Assembly: GCA_963756455.1 (NCBI GenBank)
Contig: CAVWNC010000001.1
Location: forward strand, 992,001 to 1,056,000
DNA: 64,000 bases
Source of the DNA: DASQPA01 sp963756455
Lineage (GTDB): Bacteria > Acidobacteriota > Thermoanaerobaculia > Multivoradales > UBA5704
Reading direction: 5' to 3'
Shown: positions 26,755 through 34,756 of the stretch, one piece after another
Layout: every line of letters begins with the position of its first letter
Numbering within the stretch: position 1 is the first letter of the stretch
Position numbers and translations under genes: made by a program
The notes under the pieces: model-generated
What the model was told of the DNA's origin: nothing
Database searches by the model: none
Seen by the model: the letters and a program-made list of their open reading frames with translations, nothing else

Positions 26755-27258
26755 TCACAGACCGTCCTTCCGAGCTGAATTGTCCTGGAAGTAAGATACT
26801 TCGGGGCGCCCGCCTCCAGGATCTCTGCTATAAACAACCCTATCCTGTCCGGTATACCAAGTGTACTCGTAACGAGCAACTCCCCATCTTTCAACCTGCC
26901 CTTCGGCAGTAGGTACGCCATACTTTGCCTTGAGCTCGCGTAAGACGGCGGCACCGTCTAGGCGCGAAGCTCGGAGCCTTACTTTCCGAAGCTGCTGAGG
27001 ATAGACGGCCTTTGGGCCAAAGTAAAAAGACGCTTGAAACTCGATGTCGCCAGCCTTGTACGGCGCCTTGAGCATCAAGACGCAATCGCAGCCTTCATCT
27101 GCCGCCGTGGTGTCGCCTTGGCTGTCAAACGTGGCCTTGTCTCCTGCGGCCGTTTTGACCTCCTCAAAGGTCATCCCCCACTTCGTATACTGCCAATCGC
27201 CCCGGGCCGGCAGTGCGGCGAGCATGAGCGCGCCCATGGCGAAGAGTGTCTTGCGCAT
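26755..27258 (-). CDS. Exported protein of unknown function (167 aa)
   Basis: 167 aa. A signal peptide (MRKTLFAMGALMLAALPARG) is followed by a compact alpha/beta domain: WQYTKWGMTFEEVKTA near the N-terminus, a Cys pair in GCDCVLML, a beta-rich middle (IEFQASFYFGP) and LRELKAKYGVP. AGGAG lies upstream of ATG 27258. This layout resembles small periplasmic proteins in which an xxWGMSxxEV opening precedes a beta sandwich. The exact function is unknown. Confidence 0.7.
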   Translation of the reverse strand: MRKTLFAMGALMLAALPARGDWQYTKWGMTFEEVKTAAGDKATFDSQGDTTAADEGCDCVLMLKAPYKAGDIEFQASFYFGPKAVYPQQLRKVRLRASRLDGAAVLRELKAKYGVPTAEGQVERWGVARYEYTWYTGQDRVVYSRDPGGGRPEVSYFQDNSARKDGL

Positions 27259-27540
27259 TTTGTCAATCTCCTCAAGCGATGCCCCAATATCTCGCGAATC
27301 GCCGCCGGCTGTCCAGCCGCCGCCCTTACGCCGCTGGCCGGCCGCTTCGTTGCCTCATCCTTACGGGCCGCGTCGCGCTACACCTGCCCCCCCGCTCTTT
27401 TTGCGGCCCCGGAGCCTCCGGAGAAGTCCTTGGTGCAACCAAGGTGCGACTTGGGCGACACCCGCGCAGCGACCAAGAGCCTCCAGAGCGCGCTCCCCCG
27501 GCGCGGCTGCAAAGGGTGAGGCTTTGGCTCCAGGCCGCTG

Positions 27541-27858
27541 CTACCTTTCGATGCGCAACAACTGCCCTGGTGTTATCGTCAAGAGCCTATCGCAAAGCGC
27601 GGGCATCAAGGGTTCCAGATCCTGGAGACGAGTTCCCGCAGCCTTGAGCACAATGATGGAAACGCCGGCCGCCTGAAGATTCTGTTGATACGGCAGGTTC
27701 TGGTCCACCGTGACGAGCACATCAAACGCTGCGGCGCGAATGCGAGAGAGCAGGTCGCCGTTCTGCGCACCCTTCCAACCCATCTCTGTGACAGTTCTTA
27801 CTGCGTGGCCTTGTAGAAAACGCTTCAACGGGCGCGGCACGCACTCATCAAGCAGCAC
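27541..27858 (-). CDS. DUF5615 PIN-like toxin
   Basis: About 105 aa. The start is probably GTG 27858, overlapping the antitoxin stop by about 11 nt. It has the DUF5615 (Mut7-C-like, PIN-fold) signature: LLDECVPRPLKRFL at the start, TEMGWKGAQNGDLL, then VLVTVDQNLPYQQN. The conserved acidic residues of the putative RNase site (DE near residue 5, D in TVDQN) are present, so it may be active. It forms a toxin-antitoxin pair with the DUF433 gene upstream. Confidence 0.8.
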   Translation of the reverse strand: MLLDECVPRPLKRFLQGHAVRTVTEMGWKGAQNGDLLSRIRAAAFDVLVTVDQNLPYQQNLQAAGVSIIVLKAAGTRLQDLEPLMPALCDRLLTITPGQLLRIER

Positions 27859-28069
27859 GCGTATGGTCGAGCAGCATCTGCTTGGCGAGTTCCAGGGCGC
27901 CCACGGCGAGCTCACGCGAGACGCTCGGGAAATGGTCGAGGAAGGTATCGAGCGAGTCCCCGTGCTCGAGATACTCTAGCAGCGTACGAACGGGCACTCG
28001 CGTGCCGACGAACACCGGCGTACCGCCGAGAATGTGGGGATCGGAGTGAATGACGGGCTCTGTGTTCAT
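27848..28069 (-). CDS. DUF433 antitoxin
   Basis: 73 aa. Typical DUF433 sequence: PVIHSDPHILGGTPVFVGTRVPVRTLLEYLEHG, then LDHFPSVSRE and a C-terminal helix. DUF433 proteins carry a helix-turn-helix-like fold and are the partner of DUF5615 toxins. The downstream toxin starts inside its last codons. It would bind the toxin and repress its own promoter. Confidence 0.88.
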   Translation of the reverse strand: MNTEPVIHSDPHILGGTPVFVGTRVPVRTLLEYLEHGDSLDTFLDHFPSVSRELAVGALELAKQMLLDHTRAA

Positions 28070-28208
28070 GGCTAAGTACTCCAGGAAGCGCCCTCATCAT
28101 ACCCCATAGGTCCCACCGCTCCAAGACCTGGCACCTCGTAGCCCTGGCGCCAACTCGTAGCGCCTTTTTCCGGCCTGATCGCGTAAGCTTTCCCTCGGAG
28201 GACGACCC

Positions 28209-28457
28209 ATGGTGACCATCGAAACGATCGCGCCGGTGATGGAGGACGGCACGATCACGGCCCAGGCTCCCGGGGCGGTACCGCGAGGCCGGCATCGGGC
28301 CGTCATCGTTCTCGACGAAGTGGCTCTCGACAGAGACTCCATGGGGAAGGCAGGTCACCACGGATTTCCCGACATGGCACCCTTCCGCGAGGCCCTGGGG
28401 GCGCCTCCCTACCCCGGGAACACCATCCTCGAGCTGCGCAAGGATGAGAGAGATTGA
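28209..28457 (+). CDS. VapB-type antitoxin-like protein
   Basis: 82 aa. ATG 28209 lies behind TCGGAGGA. The N-terminus (MVTIETIAPVMEDGTITAQAP, then VPRGRHRAVIVLDE) looks like the swapped-hairpin DNA-binding part of antitoxins found before PIN toxins. The C-terminal part (GNTILELRKDERD) ends with the helix that contacts the toxin. Its stop overlaps the start of a PIN-domain gene by 4 nt. The toxin is broken, so this antitoxin may be solitary. Confidence 0.6.
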   Translation: MVTIETIAPVMEDGTITAQAPGAVPRGRHRAVIVLDEVALDRDSMGKAGHHGFPDMAPFREALGAPPYPGNTILELRKDERD

Positions 28458-28735
28458 TCTACGTGGATACCTCGCTGCTCCTGCCGGTCTACGTTCCGGA
28501 GGTGAACAGCGAGCTGGCCAACAGCGTCGTCAAGGGCGCCGAGGATCTTCTCGTCAGTGACTTGACCGTGGCCGAGTTTCTCGTCGGGTTCGAGCTAACC
28601 ACCGCGACTCTCCGGAGGTGTCCTTCGGCCATGTGCCGCTCGAACGCCTCCTGAAGCTGGGTGGCCAGTTCCTGCGAGAGAACTCGACGGGCAATCCGCC
28701 GCCGCTTTCCTCGCCGAACGGCTGGCACCTATCGG
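28454..28735 (+). pseudogene. Broken VapC-type PIN toxin
   Basis: The frame starts at TTG 28454 and opens like a PIN nuclease (IYVDTSLLLPVYVPE, then LLVSDLTVAEFLVG), but it stops at 28654 after 66 aa; PIN toxins are about 130-140 aa. From about 28600 to 28710 the PIN-like middle sequence (VLSQELATQLQEAFERHMAEGH) reads on the opposite strand. The segment therefore appears inverted inside the gene. After it, LAERLAPIGSL resumes on the plus strand. The toxin is almost certainly inactive. Confidence 0.5.
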
Positions 28736-28739
28736 TTCA

Positions 28740-31700
28740 CTATGCATCGGCGCGAGGCCACCGTAGCTTTCCACGACCAACCCGCAACGCGTCGACCACC
28801 GTTTTCCCGTCTAGCGCCCTGCCCGAGAAGAGGCTTGGCTTTGGATCGACCGCAGGCTTGGCGAACGCTGCTACACGCCGGTAGTCGGGCGTAGCGAGCC
28901 AAGTGCGACCATCACCCTCATCGGTCACAATTCGATAAAGGCCAGGCTCCAGTGCCGTGCGCTCTAGGATGTCAAGCCGCCGCCGATATCTCCTAATCGA
29001 CCACCTCTGAATCCCACGGCTGAGTGCCTCGGTCCTGAAGCGCGCCCAAAGTGCGGCCGTACCCGGCGTGGGCCAGTCCCCGCTGTCCGTGAACGCGGTG
29101 ATCTCATCGGACTCGAGCCACGCGCGCATTTCGGCCGGCGTCCCAAACACCGGGTCGGTGCTCTCAATGGCCGAAATCGCCGCTCGCCGCGACGGGAGGC
29201 CGGCGCGGACCAACATGGACATCATGAACCGCGGGACCCCCGTCTCCAGAGATGCGGCACCAGCGCCCGGGATAAGGTCCGGCGACCAGCCGAGACTCAT
29301 GCGCCGAGCTCTGATCGCTTCGAGAGCCCAGACGAGTCGATAGGTGAACGCTTCTTCGACCAATTTCATGTTTTGTGGGCCGACTTCGGCAATCTCCGCG
29401 CCCGACACCCACTGCTTGAGGATCGCCTTCCAATTAGCGGGCAGTGCATTCTTCTTGTCGGGAATGAACGGTGGCATGACGAGTAGCCGCTCGCCGAGGC
29501 CGGCCAACGCATCCGCGAGTTCGTCAACATCTCCCGGCAGAGAGGCGGCATCCGCTCGATCGACCAGGCTCCCCAACTCGTCCGCCATCGCGTCGATCGT
29601 CAAGCCGGCTTCGAGGCCCACACCCATGGCGAAATGGCCTCTACGGGCCTGTGGCGTAGTCACCGACCAAATGAGATTGGCGCGGGCTTCGAAGACCTTT
29701 CGATGGATCTCTTCAACGCCTTCACCCTCGCGCGCCATCTGCCGTGCCCACAACGAGCCCTTCAATGCTTCGTCCAGAAGCCTGGGAAGATCCGCGCGAT
29801 CTGCGTCGAGCGCCTCCACCAGACCAAAGACGGTAGTGTCGAGCCTTTCCACTAGCTCGGACAGCGGCTCCTGCTCGACATTCTCCTCTTCGTGGTCGTC
29901 GCCCTCGTTATCGTCCTCGTCTTCATCAACCGCGACCTCAGAACCTTCGGCAAACCGCGCAGACAGCGCCTCTTCCTCCTTTAGCGACTTCCAGGCGACA
30001 CGAGCGTTAGCGAGATATTCCCAGGCATCCGCTCGCGCCAATACGCCCTCTCGCGCCAACCGCTTGAGAATCTCAGCCACAATCTGGATGAGGCCGCTCT
30101 TCAGCGTTCGAGCTCTCGATGAGGCCACCAATCCGCGCCATTCTCCGCTCCTCCAGGTCGCGCGATCGAACATGACATGGACAATCAGACCCTCGACATC
30201 AACGAACGCGCGCCCTGCGCGGCCCGCGACATTGGCAAACTCCTCGCCGGTAATGAGCTTGCCTGCCCGGTAGAGCGTAGGGACGAGTAATACCGCGGCA
30301 TTGAGATTGAGCCCCTGCGAGAGCGTCGGCGATGCGACAATCACCTTTAGGACTCCCTCGGATAGCAGAATCTCCAGCTCGCGCAGAAAAGGGCTTGGCA
30401 GGCGGCCGTGATGAATGGCCACTCCGGCCTTGAGGCTGGCGACGGCCGGATGCCCTTCTCCGAGCCACTCCTTGCCGATTTCAAGCGCGCGGGCGATCGA
30501 CACCTCGTCTTCCAGCAGGGAGTCCAGGTATCCGCGTTTACAGAGGTCTACGACCTGCTCACCGTATCCTTCCACCCAGTTCGCCTGCGTTGAGAAAATC
30601 AGCGTTCGTTTACCCTGGGCTGCAAACTCCCACGCAGCGAATAGCGCCAGATGTGATGCCTTCCTGGGGTAAGGCTTCTTTTCCTTCCCGCGGGCCGGCC
30701 TCTGAACCACGAACCGGTCGACGAAGGGACCGTTATTGGTCAGGTCTAGCCTCAAGCGCGCGTCGCGCTCGCGCCAGGTCAGCATGCCAAAGCGCTGGCG
30801 CGTCGGACGCCAATCGGAGCACACCGGACCACCAGGCTCGTCGGCGCGAATCCATGTCGTCAAGTCGTCGAGCTCGTCTCCACCAGGGAGGACTGCCGAA
30901 AGGCAGACGATCCGCCGCTCGGCAGAATCCGCCCGCCTTAGCAGCCGTTGTACAAGCGTCTCGTATCGAATTTCTCGCTCGCTCGGCCCAATCATATGGC
31001 CCTCATCGAGCACAATTAGCCCAACGTCGTCGATCAGCGCCGGGTCGCTTCTCAAGGCGAAGTCGAGTTTCTCTGGCGTCGCGATCACGATCTCGCGCGA
31101 ACGAAGCGCGTCCTCATCACCAGCCGAAAGTCCGCTGGCGCCATACAGTGACGAGACACTGAACCCAAGTGGGGCGAAGGTCTTGCGAAAGGATCGTTCC
31201 ATCTGAGCCGAAAGTGCCCGCAACGGTGTCACAATCAGGACGCGCCTCTCCGACGACAGCGTCATCAGCGCAGCAATCTCCGCAATACGCGTCTTACCCG
31301 CGCTCGTCGGCAGCGCGACGACAAGATCATCCTTCACATCCGTTGACCGACGGGCCGCCTCGCGTTGCGACGGCCAAAGTTCCACTTCCGAGATTTTCCG
31401 GGCATAGAGCGAGCTGATGAACAGACGTCGCAAATCGGAATATTGCTCCTTCGCCTCGTCGGGCGGTTCTGTCGGCAGGTTCTGGTGTAGCGAATGCAGC
31501 CACAGATCATCGATCAGGTGCCGGCACAGATTGGTCATCCACCATAACGGGACGTTTTCGGCGTTATCCGCCAAGCTGACGGCGCTTTCGAGGAGCGACC
31601 GGGCGGTGTCGAGTGGCTCCTCTTCGCCGGTTTCAAGCGCGAAGTCGAAGAACGCCAGCGCCCGACAGATCGTCGTGTTGAGGGCGGTCGCCAGAACTTG

Positions 31701-32252
31701 GTCAAGGTCGGCGTCGTCGCCGGACAGCTCGGCCGCCAATTGACCATCGCTGTGTGCTTCGTCGTTCAGCCAGGCCCGAATGAACATCCGAAGACCGCCG
31801 AGATCACGAAGGATCAGGCACATCACGGCCTCTTCGCCAGGCGTCAGATTCAAATCCCCCGCAGTCTCGTTGAAGAGCGAATAAGCAACGGCGGAGAAGC
31901 CCGCCAAATGATAGGCTGCGGCTGCAATCGTCCTACGGAAGCCGCGATCGACCGCTTCCGGATCTGCATTCCGGATCAGCGCCTCGAACGCATTCCCAGC
32001 ACGTTCGAATGCCTTGCCAGTCAGCTCAGTGGAGCCGCCCCGGGCTCGCAGCGCCATTGCAGCGCGCAAGAGAGCGAACCCATGGTTGGCAAGGTCGGTC
32101 TCGATCGTGGCGCCAAGGGCCGGCGCGCCATCCGGGAGAAGACCATCGGTTCGCATCAGCGACCAAGCCTCTCCGCGATAAAGCAAACGACGCTGAAGGC
32201 CCTCCTGGATCGCCTGCGTCAAGAAGGCTTGCAGTTCCTCAGTTGTCTCCAA
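28740..32252 (-). CDS. hamB: HamB-like superfamily 2 helicase (Hachiman defence)
   Basis: 1170 aa. An N-terminal helical region of about 300 residues precedes a Ski2-like helicase core: Q-motif-like ELWPSQREAARR, Walker A ALPTSAGKTRIAE, TPLRALSAQ, DEGH (motif II), LSAVLP (motif III), then IHHGRLP, SPTLSQGLNL and NVAGRAGRA (motifs IV-VI). A very acidic stretch (DEDEDDNEGDDHEEEN) interrupts the C-terminal half. Its start overlaps the end of a DUF1837 gene by 14 nt. That pair is the layout of Hachiman, where HamB senses DNA and releases the HamA nuclease. Less GC-biased third positions than flanking genes suggest acquisition. Confidence 0.8.
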   Translation of the reverse strand: METTEELQAFLTQAIQEGLQRRLLYRGEAWSLMRTDGLLPDGAPALGATIETDLANHGFALLRAAMALRARGGSTELTGKAFERAGNAFEALIRNADPEAVDRGFRRTIAAAAYHLAGFSAVAYSLFNETAGDLNLTPGEEAVMCLILRDLGGLRMFIRAWLNDEAHSDGQLAAELSGDDADLDQVLATALNTTICRALAFFDFALETGEEEPLDTARSLLESAVSLADNAENVPLWWMTNLCRHLIDDLWLHSLHQNLPTEPPDEAKEQYSDLRRLFISSLYARKISEVELWPSQREAARRSTDVKDDLVVALPTSAGKTRIAEIAALMTLSSERRVLIVTPLRALSAQMERSFRKTFAPLGFSVSSLYGASGLSAGDEDALRSREIVIATPEKLDFALRSDPALIDDVGLIVLDEGHMIGPSEREIRYETLVQRLLRRADSAERRIVCLSAVLPGGDELDDLTTWIRADEPGGPVCSDWRPTRQRFGMLTWRERDARLRLDLTNNGPFVDRFVVQRPARGKEKKPYPRKASHLALFAAWEFAAQGKRTLIFSTQANWVEGYGEQVVDLCKRGYLDSLLEDEVSIARALEIGKEWLGEGHPAVASLKAGVAIHHGRLPSPFLRELEILLSEGVLKVIVASPTLSQGLNLNAAVLLVPTLYRAGKLITGEEFANVAGRAGRAFVDVEGLIVHVMFDRATWRSGEWRGLVASSRARTLKSGLIQIVAEILKRLAREGVLARADAWEYLANARVAWKSLKEEEALSARFAEGSEVAVDEDEDDNEGDDHEEENVEQEPLSELVERLDTTVFGLVEALDADRADLPRLLDEALKGSLWARQMAREGEGVEEIHRKVFEARANLIWSVTTPQARRGHFAMGVGLEAGLTIDAMADELGSLVDRADAASLPGDVDELADALAGLGERLLVMPPFIPDKKNALPANWKAILKQWVSGAEIAEVGPQNMKLVEEAFTYRLVWALEAIRARRMSLGWSPDLIPGAGAASLETGVPRFMMSMLVRAGLPSRRAAISAIESTDPVFGTPAEMRAWLESDEITAFTDSGDWPTPGTAALWARFRTEALSRGIQRWSIRRYRRRLDILERTALEPGLYRIVTDEGDGRTWLATPDYRRVAAFAKPAVDPKPSLFSGRALDGKTVVDALRVGRGKLRWPRADA

Positions 32253-33144
32253 GGTCTTCTGCCTTTTCGAACAACTCCTTGATGAAGTCCTGATGGTCTT
32301 CGATGCGGAGATTCACCACGTAGTGATCGCGGTTGGCCTCCGCGGCAGAGAGGTCGCCCTTCAACGAAGTGGGAGGCTTATTCCCTGATATCGTGAATAG
32401 CATGTGGTCGATATGGTCGGCTGGAACGACCTTGAGGCCGACCTCGTCCCGGATGTCGCGCCCAAGCTGAACGTCATTCTCGGCGGTGCTCTCCAACAGG
32501 CGGTTCGCGACAAATGCGAGGGAATCCGGCGTACACCGACCGTTATCGCGATTGAGGACTTTGCGGGCGCTCGCGATGGTGGCGTTGCCGAGAACCTTGT
32601 TGCTTTTCGCCTCGCCCTTTAAAAACCACAGATCGGCACCGTTGTTGTAACCAGCACCAATAAAATCGTCGCCCCGCATCGCCATGTTGCGCCCATCCTT
32701 GTAGCGCAGCCTGCGCACAGGAACGCGCAGCCCGATCTCTTCTTCGACCAGCTCTGTCGCCAGTATTTCGCCGAGATCCCCTGATCTTCCCTTCACAGTC
32801 TGGGGAAGCTGCGCCCGCAGAATCTCCGCAGCAACCTTGTAGCCCAAGCGCTCAACATCATCGGCGATACGGTCGAGCCGGTCGTAGTGAGAACGGATAG
32901 TGTCGGCGAGCTCTTCGCGAATTTCATCGCGACCGCCGTCTTTTTCGACGTAGGCCCAATATCGCTTGCGCTCGTCTTCTTCTTTGGTGGCGTCACACCA
33001 TTTCTTATAGAGAACCACTAAAGGCCTCCCATTCTTCACTCGAAAAGCCGCCGGATATCGGCCGTCGGCCGAAACAGCGTTCTGCGAACCGCGCGCCAAC
33101 TTTGCCGGCGATGTGGCTGGCGAAGGCGGCGTTTCAAGCGACAC
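32239..33144 (-). CDS. hamA: HamA-like DUF1837 nuclease (Hachiman defence)
   Basis: 301 aa from GTG 33144. There is no strong ribosome binding site, so a later start is possible. The core matches DUF1837/HamA: GDLGEILATELVEEEIGL, VRRLRYKDGRNMAMRGDDFIG, then ADLWFLKGEAKSN. The last carries the D...ExK pattern of a restriction-type nuclease. In characterised Hachiman systems HamA is an effector DNase held by HamB and unleashed on phage infection. The overlap with the helicase gene and the shared strand support one operon. Confidence rests on motif recognition, not a search. Confidence 0.75.
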   Translation of the reverse strand: MSLETPPSPATSPAKLARGSQNAVSADGRYPAAFRVKNGRPLVVLYKKWCDATKEEDERKRYWAYVEKDGGRDEIREELADTIRSHYDRLDRIADDVERLGYKVAAEILRAQLPQTVKGRSGDLGEILATELVEEEIGLRVPVRRLRYKDGRNMAMRGDDFIGAGYNNGADLWFLKGEAKSNKVLGNATIASARKVLNRDNGRCTPDSLAFVANRLLESTAENDVQLGRDIRDEVGLKVVPADHIDHMLFTISGNKPPTSLKGDLSAAEANRDHYVVNLRIEDHQDFIKELFEKAEDLGDN

Positions 33145-33926
33145 ACCAATATTTTAACCCCGACACCATGGTTTAAGAAATTGTCAAGAACCCCGTATCC
33201 TCCCCTCTCCATTGGCATGGCAGGCTCCTACCTGAGTCCCGATGCGAGCGCCGGCTTAGTCGCAATACCTGAACGATACCCTAAATGGCGCTGATCCGCC
33301 AACCGGCAGACGGTCGATCTTTACGGGGCGGGCGCGCACGGTCCCCAGGTGGCGCCGGGCCTCGGCGAGTTTACCGTAACTCCATCGGTAAGCCCCCGGC
33401 TCTGCCGGGGGACTCCCAAAGTTTGACTCCTCGCCCCTTCCCCCAGAGCATCCCCAGCGGGGGGAGCTATGCGCCCCCAAGAGCCTGCGCCGGTGCCGAT
33501 AGGTGCCTCGCGCCAGGCCAAGCCTGGGAAGGGAGGAAGGATGAAGTAGCAAGATCCCGAAACTCTTCGTAGTGGCCCCGGTAGGTCCGAATCCTACGCG
33601 GTAAGGGCTGGCCACCCACCGGAAGCGAGTCTTGCGTACCGCCGAGGTAACCCGGCGCTGCGAGGCGTAGACAGCGAGTGTGTAGGCCGTGGTAATGCAG
33701 CCTCGAGAGATTGCGATCGGGGAGCCGACGTCGTGGCACCAGCGGAAGGCTAACTCCTCGGCGCGCTTTATAGGCCTGGCGTCGAGGGTCCCCCGGGGTA
33801 TCAGCAGGCTTGCGCCCCAGGCTCTATGCCGCCGCCCCTTCGGGCTGGCTTCCGATGGGGTCCTCCTGCACCCGTCGTCGGTTGCGCCCCCCGAGTTCCC
33901 CCCGGAGCCCCTCTCTCTTGCGAGTC
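33145..33926. other. Non-coding, structure-rich region of about 780 bp
   Basis: No convincing gene on either strand. 33393-33411 is a perfect 8-bp hairpin (CCCCCGGC, loop TCT, GCCGGGGG). 33581-33597 forms a 5-bp stem with a 7-nt loop (GTAGG TCCGAAT CCTAC) like a tRNA T-arm, but no complete tRNA can be folded around it. A TTGACA-like hexamer (minus strand, about 33179-33184) lies upstream of hamA without a good -10 at normal spacing. It may be the flank of a lost mobile element or a structured RNA. Confidence 0.4.
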
Positions 33927-34245
33927 ATGTATCTCATGGGATACAATGCGAGAGTGTTAGAGATCCGCCAGACCGAGGTATACGCCCAGTGGTTCGCGAG
34001 CCTACGGGATCGCACCGCACGGGCGCGCATCGATATCCGGCTCCGACGCTTGTCGTTGGGAAATCCAGGAGACGTCAAGCCGGTGGGAGGAAGGGGTCTC
34101 CGAGCTGCGGATCGACTATGGCTCTGGCTATCGGGTGTACTTCGCGTAACGTGGGCAGACTCTGGTGATCCTGCTCGCGGGCGGCGACAAGCGGACCCAA
34201 GACCGAGATATCGCGACGGCATTGGAACTGGCGAGAGAGCTCTAG
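33927..34245 (+). pseudogene. Inactivated HigB/RelE-type toxin
   Basis: The opening is a typical HigB-like toxin (VLEIRQTEVYAQWFASLRD, then RLRRLSLGNPGDVKPVG). There the frame is lost, and it continues in another frame as EEGVSELRIDYGSGYRVYFA. A TAA then stands where a Gln codon is expected, followed by RGQTLVILLAGGDKRTQDRD and a natural stop at 34243. One frameshift plus one nonsense change make this toxin inactive. The linked antitoxin follows 9 nt later. Confidence 0.85.
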
Positions 34246-34254
34246 GAGGCGGCA

Positions 34255-34551
34255 ATGGCAAAGACGACTCGAACTCGACCCTGGGATGCAGCGGAACACC
34301 TGGAAACGGAGGAGGACATGGCGGCCTATCTGGAAGCCGCGCTGCAAGAAGGCGACTCCGCGCTCGTGACGGCCGCCTTGGGGGACATCGCCCGCTCCAA
34401 GGGAATCACCCAGATCGCCCGCGAAACGGGGCTGGGACGCGAGAGCCTCTACAAGGCGCTATCCCCGGAAGGAAATCCGGAATTCGCGACCGTCCTCAAG
34501 GTGGTGCGGGCGCTGGGTCTGCGACTGCATGCAGCCATCGCGCCGTCATAG
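34255..34551 (+). CDS. HigA-type antitoxin, XRE-like
   Basis: 98 aa, with TAGGAGG just upstream of ATG 34255. The N-terminus (TRPWDAAEHLETEEDMAAYLEAALQE) and the helix-turn-helix (ITQIARETGLGRESLYKALSPEGNPEFATVLKVVRALGLRL) are those of probable addiction-module antitoxins paired with HigB/RelE toxins. The reading frame is intact although the toxin upstream is dead. It is therefore a solitary antitoxin that could still neutralise a related toxin or act as a regulator. Confidence 0.88.
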   Translation: MAKTTRTRPWDAAEHLETEEDMAAYLEAALQEGDSALVTAALGDIARSKGITQIARETGLGRESLYKALSPEGNPEFATVLKVVRALGLRLHAAIAPS

Positions 34552-34641
34552 TCCGCAACGACATCTACAGGGTCCCCCACCAAGCGGGTTGCACCTGTCG
34601 GGTCTTGGCACCTCCTAGGCAGGGTCATTCCTCCTTGTGTC

Positions 34642-34730
34642 GCCGAACGATATGGAGTTCAGCGGCTCGCGAAGGAGTGAAGCCCGCAGAGCGACCGACG
34701 TAGCGAGTCCGCTGCAACGACGGGTTAGGC
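34642..34730 (-). mobile_element. Integron attC recombination site
   Basis: Read on the minus strand, the site runs from R'' GCCTAAC (34730-34724) to R' GTTCGGC (34648-34642). The arms pair as an imperfect hairpin: plus-strand GTT CAGCGG (34657-34665) with CCGCTG C AAC (34709-34718), then CTCGC (34666-34670) with GCGAG (34703-34707). Unpaired bases (34708 T, 34715 C) fall on one arm only, the extrahelical bases typical of attC. It sits 26 bp after the stop of the minus-strand gene 34757-35449, as expected for that gene's cassette. Confidence 0.8.
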
Positions 34731-34756
34731 CGCTCCTGCGCCGGCGCGCCCTACTG

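Noticed and set aside
33581..33597. tRNA gene suggested by a T-arm-like stem-loop
   Set aside because: The loop is TCCGAAT instead of TTCnAnn, and no acceptor, D or anticodon stems can be placed around it.
33145..33926. Group II intron or bridge-RNA type element
   Set aside because: Some stems are suggestive, but no domain V, no reverse transcriptase or transposase and no clear boundaries are visible.
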